A DNA stretch of 64,000 bases from Chelatococcus sambhunathii (GTDB taxonomy: Bacteria; Pseudomonadota; Alphaproteobacteria; Rhizobiales; Methylopilaceae). The DNA is taken from contig JADBEO010000009.1 of NCBI GenBank assembly GCA_031316315.1, positions 52,523 through 116,522 on the forward strand. Reading direction: 5' to 3'. Made by a program: the position numbers and the translations under genes. How positions within the stretch are numbered: the first letter of the stretch is position 1; every line of letters begins with the position of its first letter. Below, in pieces: positions 17,461 to 26,330 of this stretch. A model generated the notes under the pieces. That model saw nothing but the letters and a program-made list of their open reading frames with translations. It had not been told where the DNA came from and did no database searches.

Positions 17461-18699
17461 ATGAGGTCGAGACTCCTGACGCTCGCGGTGCTCGCCGTGC
17501 TGTCGCTTTCCGGCGGCGCGCGCGCGCAGGACGATCCGGACGCCCCGGAGGGCGGCGACCCGAGCGCCGGCCAGCAGTGCCTTGGACTCGAGGCCCAGCT
17601 CGCGGCGCTCGACCGCAGCGGCCCGAAGCGGCCTGACCCGCGCCAGATCGAGCAGCAGATCGCCAAGCTCCAAAACGACTACGACCGCACCAGCGCCTAT
17701 TCGAAGGGGATCGGCTGCGGGCGCCGCTTCATCTTCGCGCCCGAGCCGCCCGCCGAGTGCGGCCCGCTCGAAGGCAAGATGAAGCAGATGCAGGTCAGCC
17801 TCGACCGCCTGATCGCGCAGCGCAGCCAGGCCGGGCAGCAGACCGTCGACCCGCGCCGCCGCGAGCTGCTGTTCGCGCTGGCGCGCAACAAGTGCGGTCC
17901 GCAGTACCGCCTGGTCGAGCGCAAGATCGTGACGCGCGAGCCTTCTCAGCAGAAGCGCGGCTTCTTCGAGATGCTGTTCGGCGGCGGCGGCGGGCAGGAG
18001 ACGGTCCGCGAGGAGACGGTGGTCGAACCCGAGATGAGCCCCGGAGAGACGCCGCGCGTCTCGACCTACCGCACCGTCTGCGTGCGCACCTGCGACGGCT
18101 TCTTCTTCCCGATCTCGTACCAGACCACGCGAAACGCCTTCAAACGCGACGAGGCGATCTGCCAGGCGACGTGCCCCGGCGCCGAGGCGAAGCTGTTCGC
18201 CTACGGCAATCCGGGCGGGAAGATGGAGAACGCCGCCGACGTCGACGGCCAGCCCTATACGAAGCTCGAGAACGCGTTCCGCTACCGCAAGGAGTTCGTC
18301 GCGGGCTGCTCCTGCAAGCCCGAGGGCATGAACTGGGCCGAGGCGCTGTCCGGCGTCGACGACAAGACGGTCAAGAAGGGCGATATCGTCGTCGACCAGC
18401 AGACCGCCGAGGCGATGGCGCGCGCCAAGACGCCCGAGGAGCAGGCGAAGATCCAGGCCGAAGCCAAGGCGAAGGCCGACGCGGCGATCGCTAAGGCCAA
18501 GGCCGCCCGCACAGCCGAGGCTCAGGAGCGCCGGCGGCGCGACCCTGAGACCGAGGGCGCCGACCAGACCGGCGCGACGTCGCGCGAGGCGCCCGCGGAC
18601 GACGTCATCATCCTGGACCAGCCGCGCGCCGATCGTCGCCCCGTCGAACGCGCCCCACTCGACGAGCGCAGCTTCGAGACCCCGCCGGATTTGAGGTGA
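17461..18699 (+). CDS. DUF2865 family secreted protein
   Basis: A 412-residue exported protein of the alphaproteobacterial DUF2865 family. Residues 1-22 form a Sec signal (RSRLLTLAVLAVLSLSGGARAQ). A coiled-coil-prone stretch follows (about 30-140). The diagnostic cysteine core is TVCVRTCDGFFFPISYQTTR, then AICQATCPGAEAKLF and AGCSCKP. The last 120 residues are rich in Ala, Lys and Glu (EEQAKIQAEAKAKADAAIAKAK) and then in Arg, Asp and Pro, probably disordered. ATG 17461 is used because the upstream TTG adds only two residues. The function is unknown. Confidence 0.85.
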   Translation: MRSRLLTLAVLAVLSLSGGARAQDDPDAPEGGDPSAGQQCLGLEAQLAALDRSGPKRPDPRQIEQQIAKLQNDYDRTSAYSKGIGCGRRFIFAPEPPAECGPLEGKMKQMQVSLDRLIAQRSQAGQQTVDPRRRELLFALARNKCGPQYRLVERKIVTREPSQQKRGFFEMLFGGGGGQETVREETVVEPEMSPGETPRVSTYRTVCVRTCDGFFFPISYQTTRNAFKRDEAICQATCPGAEAKLFAYGNPGGKMENAADVDGQPYTKLENAFRYRKEFVAGCSCKPEGMNWAEALSGVDDKTVKKGDIVVDQQTAEAMARAKTPEEQAKIQAEAKAKADAAIAKAKAARTAEAQERRRRDPETEGADQTGATSREAPADDVIILDQPRADRRPVERAPLDERSFETPPDLR

Positions 18700-18720
18700 C
18701 TCATTAAGCCAGCGTCTCTG

Positions 18721-18857
18721 TCCCCCTCCCCTTGCGGGGAGGGGCTAGGGGTGGGTCGGCGCCGGATAAAGCTCGGACGGTCGGCGTAGAGCGGCTGCGC
18801 TCTCCGTGTCCTGTTCTGGACCACCACCCCCTAACCCCTCCCCACAAGGGGAGGGGA
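18721..18857. repeat. Dispersed palindromic repeat, family B (unit 1)
   Basis: The unit is bounded by CCCTCCCCTTGCGGGGAGGG at the left and CCCCTCCCCACAAGGGGAGG at the right, each a small hairpin. The inner borders GGGGTGGGT and ACCACCCCC are complementary, so the unit can fold into a long stem. It forms the first half of a tandem with the unit at 18899-19024. Together they fill most of the 404-bp gap between the DUF2865 gene and trpG. Confidence 0.75.
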
Positions 18858-18898
18858 ACAAGAGCCTGACCCATGACGCCCGGCGCGCCGTCAGCCGG

Positions 18899-19024
18899 AT
18901 CCCTCCCTCATTGAGGGGAGGTAAGGGTGGGGAGCGCTGGGCGTGGAGCTGCACGCTTGAGGACGGCGCTCGATCCTGAACGATCCCCACCCTACCCTCT
19001 ACCCTACCCTTGCAAGGGGAGGGA
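18899..19024. repeat. Dispersed palindromic repeat, family B (unit 2)
   Basis: The unit starts with CCCTCCCTCATTGAGGGGAG and ends with ACCCTTGCAAGGGGAGGGA. Its inner part GTAAGGGTGGGGAGCGCTGG, then CACGCTTGA and GATCCTGAACGATCCCCACC, is nearly identical to the unit at 25351-25475, and the GATCCTGA-CGATCCCCACCCT part also to 63898-64000. A tandem ACCCTCT/ACCCT expansion is seen near 18990-19008. No transposase is encoded, so it behaves like a miniature element mobilised in trans or a very old repeat. Confidence 0.8.
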
Positions 19025-19103
19025 CAAGAGGTCCTTCGGCGAACCCCAGAGCCCTTGACGCGCCGTTCGCCGTCGCGCTTTCTGCCGCGCGGAGCCTTCA
19101 GCC

Positions 19104-19724
19104 ATGACCGCCGTCACCCTCATCGACAATTACGACAGCTTCACCTGGAACGTCGTGCACGCCATCGGCGCGCTCGGCGCGCGGGTGACTGTGCATCGCA
19201 ACGACAAGGTCACGGTCGAGGAGGTGATGGGCGAGGGGCCCGACGCGATCGTGATCTCGCCCGGCCCCTGCACGCCGCACGAAGCCGGCATCTCCTGCGA
19301 CCTCATCCGCCGCGCCGCCGGCGAGACGCCGATCTTCGGCGTCTGTCTCGGCCACCAGGCGATCGGCGAGGTGTTCGGCGGAATCGTGGAGCGCGCGCCA
19401 ACCCCCGTCCACGGCAAGCTGGCGCGGATCAACCATGAGGGTCGCGGGCCGTTCCGCGGCATCAACGGGCCGCTGAGCGCCACGCGCTATCATTCGCTGG
19501 TCGTGCGCCGCGAGGGCCTCCCGCAGGCGCTGGAGGTCACCGCCGAGACCGACGACGGCCTGATCATGGGCCTGTCGCATCGCGACTTCCCGATCCACGG
19601 CGTCCAGTTCCACCCCGAGAGCATCGCCTCCGAGCACGGCGCGGCGATCTTCTCGAACTTCCTCACCGAGGCCGCCGAGTGGAACGCGATTCGCCGCCGG
19701 CATGTCGCCGCGCGCGCCGGCTGA
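19104..19724 (+). CDS. trpG: Anthranilate synthase glutamine amidotransferase subunit
   Basis: A 206-residue class I glutamine amidotransferase that supplies ammonia to anthranilate synthase (TrpE) for tryptophan synthesis; it may also serve as PabA for folate. The nucleophile is Cys81 in [11 protein letters not shown], with the catalytic His-Glu in [24 protein letters not shown] and RYHSLVV are family motifs. TrpE is not in the window. It is followed closely by trpD (14 bp gap) and trpC. The upstream region is filled by the family B repeats, so the promoter must lie within or just after them. Confidence 0.93.
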   Translation: MTAVTLIDNYDSFTWNVVHAIGALGARVTVHRNDKVTVEEVMGEGPDAIVISPGPCTPHEAGISCDLIRRAAGETPIFGVCLGHQAIGEVFGGIVERAPTPVHGKLARINHEGRGPFRGINGPLSATRYHSLVVRREGLPQALEVTAETDDGLIMGLSHRDFPIHGVQFHPESIASEHGAAIFSNFLTEAAEWNAIRRRHVAARAG

Positions 19725-19738
19725 CGGGGCCGCCGCTC

Positions 19739-20764
19739 GTGGACACGTTCAAGCAGGTCATCGCGCATGTCGCCGAGGGCCGGTCGCTCGATCGCGCCGA
19801 GGCCGAGGCGGCCTTCGGGCAGATCATGTCGGGCGAGACGACGCCGGCCCAGATCGGCGCCTTCCTGATGGCGCTGCGCCTGCGCGGCGAGACCATTGAT
19901 GAGATCGCCGGCGCGGTCGCGGCCATGCGCGCCCGGATGACGCCTGTCTCGGCGCCCGCCAACGCTGTCGACGTCGTCGGCACCGGCGGCGACGGCGCGG
20001 GCTCGGTGAACGTCTCCACCTGCGCCGCCTTCGTCGTGGCCGGCTGCGGCGTTCCCGTCGCCAAGCACGGAAACCGCGCCCTGTCGTCGAAGTCCGGTTC
20101 GGCCGACGTGCTGAAGGCGCTCGGCGTCGAGGTCGACCTGTCGCCCCGGCGGATCGGGGAATGCATCTCCGAGGCCGGCATCGGCTTCATGTTCGCGCCG
20201 AACCACCACTCGGCCATGCGCCATGTCGGCCCGGCCCGCGCGGAGCTCGGCGTCCGCACCATCTTCAACCTGCTCGGGCCGCTCGCGAACCCGGCCGGCG
20301 TCACCCGCCAGATGGTCGGCGTCTTCGCCCGCAAATGGGTCGAGCCCATCGCCGAGGCGCTGGCGCAGCTCGGCTCGGAGCGGGCATGGGTCGTGCACGG
20401 CTCCGACGGCCTCGACGAGATCACCGTTTCCGGCCCGACCGCCGTTTCGGAGCTTAAGGACGGCGCAGTCAGAAGCTTCGAGATTTCCCCCGCCGACGCC
20501 GGCCTGCCGGAGCATCCCAAGGGCTCGCTCGCCGGCGGCGACGCCGAAGCCAACGCCGCGGCGCTGCGCGCGGTGCTCGACGGCGCCAAGGGCGCCTATC
20601 GCGACGTCGCGATCCTCAACGCGGCGGCGACGCTCGTCGTCGCGGGTCTCGCCGAAAGCTTCGCGGACGGCGCCGAACACGCGGCCGCCGCGCTCGACAG
20701 CGGCGCGGCCTATTCGCGGCTCGACGCGCTGGTCCGCGTCTCCACCCGGGAAGAAGCCGCATGA
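19739..20764 (+). CDS. trpD: Anthranilate phosphoribosyltransferase
   Basis: A 341-residue enzyme that transfers phosphoribose from PRPP to anthranilate in tryptophan biosynthesis. [21 protein letters not shown] is the PRPP/Mg-binding GTGGD motif region; [21 protein letters not shown] and [22 protein letters not shown] are anthranilate-binding segments; [14 protein letters not shown] completes the signature. The start is taken as GTG 19739 ([13 protein letters not shown]), because the longer open frame overlaps trpG without similarity. Its stop overlaps the trpC start (ATGA). Confidence 0.95.
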   Translation: MDTFKQVIAHVAEGRSLDRAEAEAAFGQIMSGETTPAQIGAFLMALRLRGETIDEIAGAVAAMRARMTPVSAPANAVDVVGTGGDGAGSVNVSTCAAFVVAGCGVPVAKHGNRALSSKSGSADVLKALGVEVDLSPRRIGECISEAGIGFMFAPNHHSAMRHVGPARAELGVRTIFNLLGPLANPAGVTRQMVGVFARKWVEPIAEALAQLGSERAWVVHGSDGLDEITVSGPTAVSELKDGAVRSFEISPADAGLPEHPKGSLAGGDAEANAAALRAVLDGAKGAYRDVAILNAAATLVVAGLAESFADGAEHAAAALDSGAAYSRLDALVRVSTREEAA

Positions 20765-21552
20765 GCGACATTCTGGAGAAGATCGGCGCCTACAAGCGCC
20801 GCGAGATCGAGGCCGCCAAGGCCGCGCGCGGCTTCGCGGAGCTGCGCCGCGCCGCCGACGCCGCCTCCCCGCCCCGCGGCTTCGTCCGAGCGATCCGCGA
20901 GACGCTGGCCGACGGCCGCACTGCGCTGATCGCCGAGATCAAGAAGGCCAGCCCGTCCAAGGGCCTGATCCGCGCCGATTTCGATCCGCCCGCTCTCGCT
21001 CGCGCCTATGCGGCAGGCGGCGCGACCTGTCTATCCGTGCTCACCGACGGCCCCTCCTTCCAGGGCGCGCCGGAGTTTCTGGCTCAGGCGCGCGACGCCG
21101 TCGCCCTGCCCGCGATCCGCAAGGATTTTCTGTACGAGCCCTATCAGGTCGCGGAATCCCGCGCGCTCGGCGCCGACTGCATCCTCGTCATCATGGCGGC
21201 CGTGACGGACGCCGAGGCGCGCGACCTCGTCGCCGCCGCCGGCGACTTCGGCATGGACGTGCTCGTCGAGGTGCATGACGCGGAGGAGCTCGACCGGGCG
21301 CTTCCGCTCGACACGACGCTGGTCGGCGTCAACAACCGCAATCTCCGCACCTTCGACGTGCGCCTCGAGACCACCGAGGAGCTAGCGGCGAAAATCCCCG
21401 CCGACCGCGTCATCGTCGGCGAGAGCGGCATCTTCACGAGCGCCGAGGTCGAGCGGCTCGCCGGTGTCGGCTGCCGCACGCTGCTGGTCGGCGAAAGCCT
21501 GATGCGCCAGCAGGACGTGGCGGCCGCGACGAAGGCGCTGCTGGCGGCCTAA
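20761..21552 (+). CDS. trpC: Indole-3-glycerol phosphate synthase
   Basis: A 263-residue TIM-barrel enzyme that closes the indole ring in tryptophan biosynthesis. [16 protein letters not shown] contains the catalytic Glu and Lys; [36 protein letters not shown] and [12 protein letters not shown] are phosphate- and substrate-binding motifs. It is monofunctional (no TrpF fusion), as expected in this order. The start overlaps the trpD stop by four bases. Thirty-four bases separate it from the DUF1003 gene. Confidence 0.96.
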   Translation: MSDILEKIGAYKRREIEAAKAARGFAELRRAADAASPPRGFVRAIRETLADGRTALIAEIKKASPSKGLIRADFDPPALARAYAAGGATCLSVLTDGPSFQGAPEFLAQARDAVALPAIRKDFLYEPYQVAESRALGADCILVIMAAVTDAEARDLVAAAGDFGMDVLVEVHDAEELDRALPLDTTLVGVNNRNLRTFDVRLETTEELAAKIPADRVIVGESGIFTSAEVERLAGVGCRTLLVGESLMRQQDVAAATKALLAA

Positions 21553-21586
21553 GGTCAGCTTCGGAAAGAGCCGGAGTTCGCGATCC

Positions 21587-22150
21587 ATGACGGAGCAGCA
21601 CTCGCTTCTCGCGCGGCACGCGCCGAAGTGGTTCGGGCGCGCGCTTGACGCGCTCGACGAGCCTGAGAAGCGCGCGCTCGGCCACGCCAAGGCCCGCACC
21701 ATCGCCTCGCGGGATCCGAACGAGGCCTACGCTGAGACGATGACCTTCGGCGAGCGGCTCGCCGATCGGGTGGCGAGCTTCGGCGGATCCTGGACCTTCA
21801 TCATCATCTTCTGCCTGTTCCTCGTCCTGTGGGCGGCGGCGAATGTCTGGCTGCTGACGCGGCCTTTCGATCCCTATCCCTTCATCTTCCTCAACCTGAT
21901 GCTATCCATGCTCGCGGCGCTACAGGCCCCTGTCATCATGATGAGCCAGAACCGCCAGTCGGCGAAGGACCGCCGCAACGCCGAACTCGACTACGAGGTC
22001 AACCTCAAGGCCGAGATCGAGATCATGGCGCTGCACGAAAAGCTCGACGCGCTGCGGACCGAGCATCTCGCGGCGCTCATCGAGAAGCAGAACGAGCAGA
22101 TCAGGCTTCTGACGGCGCTGCTGGAACGGCGCGAGGGACAGGCGGGCTAG
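21587..22150 (+). CDS. DUF1003 family membrane protein
   Basis: A 187-residue inner-membrane protein of the DUF1003 family. Two hydrophobic helices, about 66-85 (WTFIIIFCLFLVLWAAANVW) and 95-115, form a hairpin with the typical PFDPYPFIFLNLMLSMLAALQAPVIMMSQNRQ sequence. A cytoplasmic amphipathic, coiled-coil-like tail follows (about 118-180). No enzymatic motif is visible and the role of the family is unknown. It is inserted between trpC and moaC with a second small membrane protein three bases downstream, and probably belongs to the same transcript. Confidence 0.88.
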   Translation: MTEQHSLLARHAPKWFGRALDALDEPEKRALGHAKARTIASRDPNEAYAETMTFGERLADRVASFGGSWTFIIIFCLFLVLWAAANVWLLTRPFDPYPFIFLNLMLSMLAALQAPVIMMSQNRQSAKDRRNAELDYEVNLKAEIEIMALHEKLDALRTEHLAALIEKQNEQIRLLTALLERREGQAG

Positions 22151-22153
22151 GCC

Positions 22154-22522
22154 ATGACCGACACTGCGAGCGCTGCGGCGCCTCCCGCCGAGGAAGAGCG
22201 GATCGAGGCGGTCTTTCGCAACGGCACGATCACAGCCTTCGGCATCACCGTCTCTTTCACCCTAGGCTTTCTCGCCCAATGGGCGTCGAGCCCCGGCGCC
22301 TGGCGCTTCTACGATCTCGTGCCGCTGCTCGCGATCTTCGTCGGCGCGGCGCTGCAGGTCCGGGCGCTCGCGCTGCTGCTGCCGATCGAGAGCCTCGCCA
22401 AACGCATCTACGACCGCGCGACGAAGCTCTACCTGATCGGCTTCGCGCTGACGGGGTTCGGCGTCGTGGCGGCGGTGGCGTTCGACGTCGTCAGCTCCTT
22501 GATGAAGCAGGTCGGGGCGTAA
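22154..22522 (+). CDS. Small membrane protein of unknown function
   Basis: A 122-residue protein with about three predicted helices: near 28-45 (ITAFGITVSFTLGFLAQWA), 55-75 (LVPLLAIFVGAALQVRALALLL) and 93-112. I do not recognise the family. It lies three bases after the DUF1003 gene and three bases before moaC, so the four cistrons are almost certainly co-translated. Being encoded next to another membrane protein suggests that the two form a complex; this is inference from context only. Confidence 0.75.
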   Translation: MTDTASAAAPPAEEERIEAVFRNGTITAFGITVSFTLGFLAQWASSPGAWRFYDLVPLLAIFVGAALQVRALALLLPIESLAKRIYDRATKLYLIGFALTGFGVVAAVAFDVVSSLMKQVGA

Positions 22523-22525
22523 AGG

Positions 22526-23011
22526 GTGTCCGAGCTCACCCATCTCTCCGCATCCGGCGAGGCCAACATGGTCGACGTCGGCGACAAGCCGGCCACCACG
22601 CGCGAGGCGACCGCCGAGGGGCGGGTCGTGATGGCGCCGGAGACGCTCGCGCTGGTCGTCGCGGGCGACGCCAAGAAGGGCGACGTGCTAGGCGTCGCGC
22701 GCATCGCGGGGATCATGGCCGCCAAGAAGACGCACGAGCTCATCCCGCTCTGCCATCCGCTCGCTTTGTCGAAGGTGTCGGTCGAGCTGACGCCGGACGA
22801 GTCGCTGCCGGGCGTTCGCGTGACCGCTACCGCCCGCGTCACCGGTCCGACCGGCGTCGAGATGGAGGCGCTGACCGCCGTCTCCGTCGCCTGTCTCACC
22901 GTCTACGACATGACCAAGGCCGTCGATCGCGGCATGCGGATCGAGGGCGTGCGGCTGCTCGCGAAATCCGGCGGCCGATCGGGCGACTTCCGCGCGGACG
23001 CCGAAGCGTGA
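22526..23011 (+). CDS. moaC: Cyclic pyranopterin monophosphate synthase
   Basis: A 161-residue enzyme of molybdenum cofactor biosynthesis that forms cyclic pyranopterin monophosphate from the MoaA product. [20 protein letters not shown] is the diagnostic N-terminus, and [18 protein letters not shown] contains the active-site His and Cys residues. [20 protein letters not shown] and SGGRSGDF complete the signature. The start is GTG 22526. Its TGA overlaps the GTG start of moeA (GTGA). MoaA is not in the window. Confidence 0.96.
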   Translation: MSELTHLSASGEANMVDVGDKPATTREATAEGRVVMAPETLALVVAGDAKKGDVLGVARIAGIMAAKKTHELIPLCHPLALSKVSVELTPDESLPGVRVTATARVTGPTGVEMEALTAVSVACLTVYDMTKAVDRGMRIEGVRLLAKSGGRSGDFRADAEA

Positions 23012-24225
23012 GCGATCTCCTTCCCGTTCCCGAAGCGCGCGCGCGCATTCTTGCAGGCTTGTCGCGGCTTCCGTCCGAGCGCGCGCCGCTGCCGGAAGCG
23101 CTCGGGCGCGCTCTCGCCTCGCCGCTCACGGCGATGAGGACCCAGCCGCCCTGGGACTGCTCCGCCATGGACGGCTACGCGGTGCGCGCCGAAGACGCCC
23201 GCGCCGGCGCGACGCTGTCGGTCGTCGGAGAAGCCGCGGCGGGCCGCAGCCATGCCGGCGGCGTGGGCCCCGGAGAGGCGGTGCGGATCTTCACCGGCGC
23301 GCCCGTGCCTGAAGGCGCGGACGCCATCCTCCTGCAGGAGGACGCTGACCGCGACGGCGACGTCGTCAGCGTCCGAGAGGCGGCGACGAGCGGCCGCCAC
23401 ATCCGGCGCGCCGGGCTCGACTTCGCAGCGGGCGAGGCGCTGCTCCCCGCCGGACGGAAGCTCGGCGCCCGCGACCTCGCCCTCGCGGCCGCGGCGAGCC
23501 ATCCCGCGCTCGACGTCGTCCGCCGTCCGCGCGTCGCGATCCTCGCGACCGGGGACGAACTGGTCGCGCCGGGCGGAGAGATCGGACCGGACCAGATCGT
23601 CGCCTCGAACTCCTACGCCATTTCGGCCATCGTCGCCGGCGAGGGCGGAGCCCCGATCGACCTCGGCATCGCGCCGGACAGGCCTTCGGCGATCCGCGCC
23701 GCCGTCGCCCGCGCGTTCTCGGAAGGCGCTGACGTCGTCGTCACTCTGGGCGGCGCGTCGGTCGGCGACCACGATCTCGTCAAGCCGGCTCTGGAGGCCG
23801 AGGGCGTATCGCTCGCCTTCTGGAAGATCGCGATGCGGCCGGGCAAGCCGATGATGGCCGGACGTCGCGGGCAGACCCTCGTCCTCGGCCTGCCCGGCAA
23901 CCCGGTCTCCTCGATCGTCTGCTCCCTGCTGTTCCTCGTCCCGGCGCTGCGAAAGCTGCTGACCGGCGCTGACCACGCGCCGGAACTGCTGCCGGGCGTC
24001 CTCGGACGCGACATGCCGGAAAACGACCGGCGCGAAGACTATATGCGCGCGGCCTTCGCCCGTGATTCGTCCGGCGTTGCTGTCGTGACCGCGTTTCCGC
24101 GGCAGGATTCCTCCATGCTGCGGCCGATGTCCGACGCCGAATGCCTGCTGGTCCGGCCCGCCCACGCGTCGGCGGCGAAGGCGGGCGATGCATGTCGGTA
24201 CCTCGCCCTGCCGTTCCCGTACTGA
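23008..24225 (+). CDS. moeA: Molybdopterin molybdenumtransferase
   Basis: A 405-residue enzyme that inserts molybdate into adenylylated molybdopterin. [17 protein letters not shown] is the diagnostic first motif; the MoCF-binding domain has [29 protein letters not shown] and [16 protein letters not shown], with [17 protein letters not shown] in domain III. The C-terminal beta domain ends at ACRYLALPF. The start is GTG 23008, coupled to moaC by a GTGA overlap; the longer open frame upstream runs through moaC in another frame and is not coding. It likely ends the trp-mo transcript before lexA. Confidence 0.95.
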   Translation: MSDLLPVPEARARILAGLSRLPSERAPLPEALGRALASPLTAMRTQPPWDCSAMDGYAVRAEDARAGATLSVVGEAAAGRSHAGGVGPGEAVRIFTGAPVPEGADAILLQEDADRDGDVVSVREAATSGRHIRRAGLDFAAGEALLPAGRKLGARDLALAAAASHPALDVVRRPRVAILATGDELVAPGGEIGPDQIVASNSYAISAIVAGEGGAPIDLGIAPDRPSAIRAAVARAFSEGADVVVTLGGASVGDHDLVKPALEAEGVSLAFWKIAMRPGKPMMAGRRGQTLVLGLPGNPVSSIVCSLLFLVPALRKLLTGADHAPELLPGVLGRDMPENDRREDYMRAAFARDSSGVAVVTAFPRQDSSMLRPMSDAECLLVRPAHASAAKAGDACRYLALPFPY

Positions 24226-24294
24226 ACCCGGCGGGTCAGGCCCCGCACCTTTTCCTCTTTCATTTCCGTTTCTTGCTTGCCCTGAAGCGACCCG

Positions 24295-24315
24295 CCTGGG
24301 CGCCTCGCGCCCAGG
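24295..24315. terminator. Perfect 9-bp hairpin after moeA
   Basis: CCTGGGCGC and GCGCCCAGG are separated by a three-base loop, 70 bases after the moeA stop. There is no U-run, so it would be a pause or 3'-end stabilising structure rather than a canonical intrinsic terminator. Confidence 0.4.
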
Positions 24316-24402
24316 ATCCGCGCGCCGCCCGTCGAATCATGAGCCGCATACATTTCCGCGGCATCGCCGCCCGGCCAGGCAACGTCATATTAACGCCTTG
24401 CG

Positions 24403-24417
24403 GAACACACATAGAAC
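24403..24417. promoter_or_regulatory. SOS box (LexA operator) upstream of lexA
   Basis: GAAC-N7-GAAC, the direct-repeat LexA operator specific to alphaproteobacteria, with exact seven-base spacing (24403-24406 and 24414-24417). It lies 49 bases before the lexA ATG, the position expected for autorepression. The AT-rich stretch just upstream (CATATTAACG) is the best promoter candidate. Confidence 0.88.
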
Positions 24418-24465
24418 AGCTACCAAGATGTTCATGATTTGTTTTGGTCTCGCCCGGAGCCGGCC

Positions 24466-25173
24466 ATGTTGACCCGCAAGCAGTACGATCTGCTCCGCTT
24501 CATCCATGAGCGTCTGAAGGAGACCGGCGTGCCGCCCTCCTTCGAGGAAATGAAGGACGCGCTCGGCCTCCAGTCCAAATCCGGCGTCCACCGCCTCATC
24601 ATGGCGCTGGAGGAACGCGGCTTCATTCGCCGGCTCCCGAACCGCGCGCGCGCGCTGGAGGTGGTGAAGCTGCCGGAGGCGGCGGCGCCCTCCGTCGCCC
24701 GGCCCAAAGTCGGGTTCTCGCCCAACGTCATCGAGGGCAGCCTCGGCCGCCGCCCGTCCCCCGCGCCCGTCAATGACGACGAGGACGGCCGCGTCGTCTC
24801 GATCCCCGTGATGGGGCGCATCGCGGCGGGCGTGCCGATCGAGGCGATCCAGTCGCGCAGCAATACGATTGCGGTCTCGCCCGACATGCTCGGCGCCGGC
24901 GAGCATTTCGCGCTGGAGGTTCGAGGCGACTCGATGATCGAGGCCGGCATCCTCGACGGCGACCTCGTCCTCATCCGCAAGCAGGGCGTCGCCGAGACTG
25001 GCGACATTGTGGTCGCGCTCGTCGACGACGAGGAGGCGACGCTGAAGCGCCTGCGCAAGCGCGGCGCCTCCATCGCGCTCGAGGCCGCGAACCCGGCCTA
25101 CGAGACGCGGATCTTCGGCCCGGACAGGGTGGCGATCCAGGGCCGGCTCGTGGGGCTGATCCGGCGGTACTGA
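24466..25173 (+). CDS. lexA: SOS transcriptional repressor LexA
   Basis: A 235-residue repressor with an N-terminal winged helix-turn-helix (residues 1-65; [37 protein letters not shown]) and a C-terminal S24 autoprotease domain. The self-cleavage site is the Ala-Gly in RIAAGVP (about 121-122), the nucleophile Ser156 in GDSMIEAG and the Lys194 in ATLKRLR. ATG 24466 begins at the conserved MLTRKQ; the ATG 27 bases upstream adds no conserved residues. It controls DNA damage genes and itself through the SOS box at 24403. Position after moeA is typical of Hyphomicrobiales. Confidence 0.96.
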   Translation: MLTRKQYDLLRFIHERLKETGVPPSFEEMKDALGLQSKSGVHRLIMALEERGFIRRLPNRARALEVVKLPEAAAPSVARPKVGFSPNVIEGSLGRRPSPAPVNDDEDGRVVSIPVMGRIAAGVPIEAIQSRSNTIAVSPDMLGAGEHFALEVRGDSMIEAGILDGDLVLIRKQGVAETGDIVVALVDDEEATLKRLRKRGASIALEAANPAYETRIFGPDRVAIQGRLVGLIRRY

Positions 25174-25205
25174 CCGGCGCCCGTACGAGGCGACGCCCTA
25201 TCCCT

Positions 25206-25293
25206 CGTCGTCCTCCGCCTTGTCCGGAGGACCCACTTCTCGCGTCGAGCTTGACGTCTGGCGTGGATAGTCCGGTGAAGCCGGACCATGACG
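25206..25293. repeat. REP-like palindromic element (subtype)
   Basis: Left hairpin TCCTCCGCCTTGTCCGGAGGA and right hairpin AGTCCGGTGAAGCCGGACCA are arranged head to head, ending in CATGACG, which matches the CGTCAT/ATGACG termini of family A. It lies just after lexA. It is followed by the family B unit, so the 308-bp gap between lexA and the ABC permease is almost entirely repeat sequence. Confidence 0.65.
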
Positions 25294-25350
25294 AGCGTTG
25301 CGTTCTCGATCAGCCTGTTCGCGATAGTAAATTGCCGCAGACGGTCGCCG

Positions 25351-25475
25351 CCTCCCTTCCCCTCTCTGAGGGGAAGGTAAGGGTGGGGAGCGCTGGGCAT
25401 GGAGCTCGACGCCGCAAGTCCACGCTTGATCCTGAACGAACCCCACCCTGCCCTCCCCTTCGCAAGGGGAGGGAG
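25351..25475. repeat. Dispersed palindromic repeat, family B (unit 3)
   Basis: Begins CCTCCCTTCCCCTCTCTGAG and ends CCTTCGCAAGGGGAGGGAG, with the internal GGTAAGGGTGGGGAGCGCTG, CCACGCTTGATCCTGAACGA and CCCCACCCT shared with the unit at 18899-19024. The two copies differ mainly in the centre. It stops seven bases before the stop codon of the ABC permease, so it may also end that minus-strand transcript. Confidence 0.8.
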
Positions 25476-25481
25476 ATGCGC

Positions 25482-26330
25482 TCATCTCTGCGTGCCCCAG
25501 CGCCGCACCGTCGCGGCCTCGATCGCGCGGAACACTGCCGCGTCGACCAGAAGCCCGATCAGGATGACCGCCGCGAGCCCGGCGAAGACCTTGTCGGTGT
25601 AGAGTTCGTTGCGGTTCTGGAAGATGAACCAGCCGAGGCCGCCCTGCCGCGCCGTGACGCCGAAGACGAGCTCCGCCGCGATCAGCGTGCGCCATGCGAA
25701 GGCCCAGCCGATGCGAAGGCCCGACAGGATCGCCGGTAGCGCCGCCGGGATCAGGATGCGGGCTACGTAGGCCGGGCCCTTAAGGCCATAGTTCCGGCCG
25801 ACCAGCCGCAGCGTCTCCGGGACCGTCTCGAAGCCCGACAGCGCGGCGAGCGCGAACGGCCAGATCACCGAATGCACCAGCACGAAGATCAGGCTCTTCT
25901 CGCCAAGCCCGAACCACAGCATCGCGATCGGCAGCAAAGCGATCGCCGGTAGAGGGTTGAACATGGCGGTCAGCGTGGTCAGCACGTCGCGAGCGAAGGA
26001 GTTCGCCACCGCGACCGAGACCAGCACGATCGCGATCCCGATCGCGAGGACATAGCCCTTCAGCAGCACCGAGAGCGAAGCGAGCGTCGCGCCGAGCAGG
26101 TTGTCGACCGTCACGCCCTCGACGAAGGCGCCCGCCGTCTCAAGGAAGCTCGGCAGCATGATCGGGTTGTGCTGGACGCGCGCCGCGATCTCCCAGGCGA
26201 GCGCGAGCAGCGCCAGCACGAAGAGGCGGCGCGCGAAGGGCGAATTGGCGACGGCCTTCACGCGCGCTCCGATCGTGGCGCGGTCGGCGGCGCGCGCCGA
26301 GCCTGTCCAGCTCTGGGTGAGATCAGACAT
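25482..26330 (-). CDS. ABC importer permease, sulfonate/taurine/nitrate type
   Basis: A 282-residue BPD-type permease (SsuC/TauC-like) with about six membrane helices between residues 30 and 270. The EAA loop motif is seen in ETVPETLRLVGRNYGLKGPAYVARILIPAALP, followed by ILSGLRIGWAFAWRTLIAAEL, both characteristic of this permease class. ATG 26330 is chosen; it overlaps the ATPase gene by eight bases, so the operon order is binding protein, ATPase, permease. The substrate class (sulfonate, taurine or related) is inferred from the family and the neighbouring TauD-like gene; a different organosulfur or amide substrate is possible. Confidence 0.85.
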   Translation of the reverse strand: MSDLTQSWTGSARAADRATIGARVKAVANSPFARRLFVLALLALAWEIAARVQHNPIMLPSFLETAGAFVEGVTVDNLLGATLASLSVLLKGYVLAIGIAIVLVSVAVANSFARDVLTTLTAMFNPLPAIALLPIAMLWFGLGEKSLIFVLVHSVIWPFALAALSGFETVPETLRLVGRNYGLKGPAYVARILIPAALPAILSGLRIGWAFAWRTLIAAELVFGVTARQGGLGWFIFQNRNELYTDKVFAGLAAVILIGLLVDAAVFRAIEAATVRRWGTQR

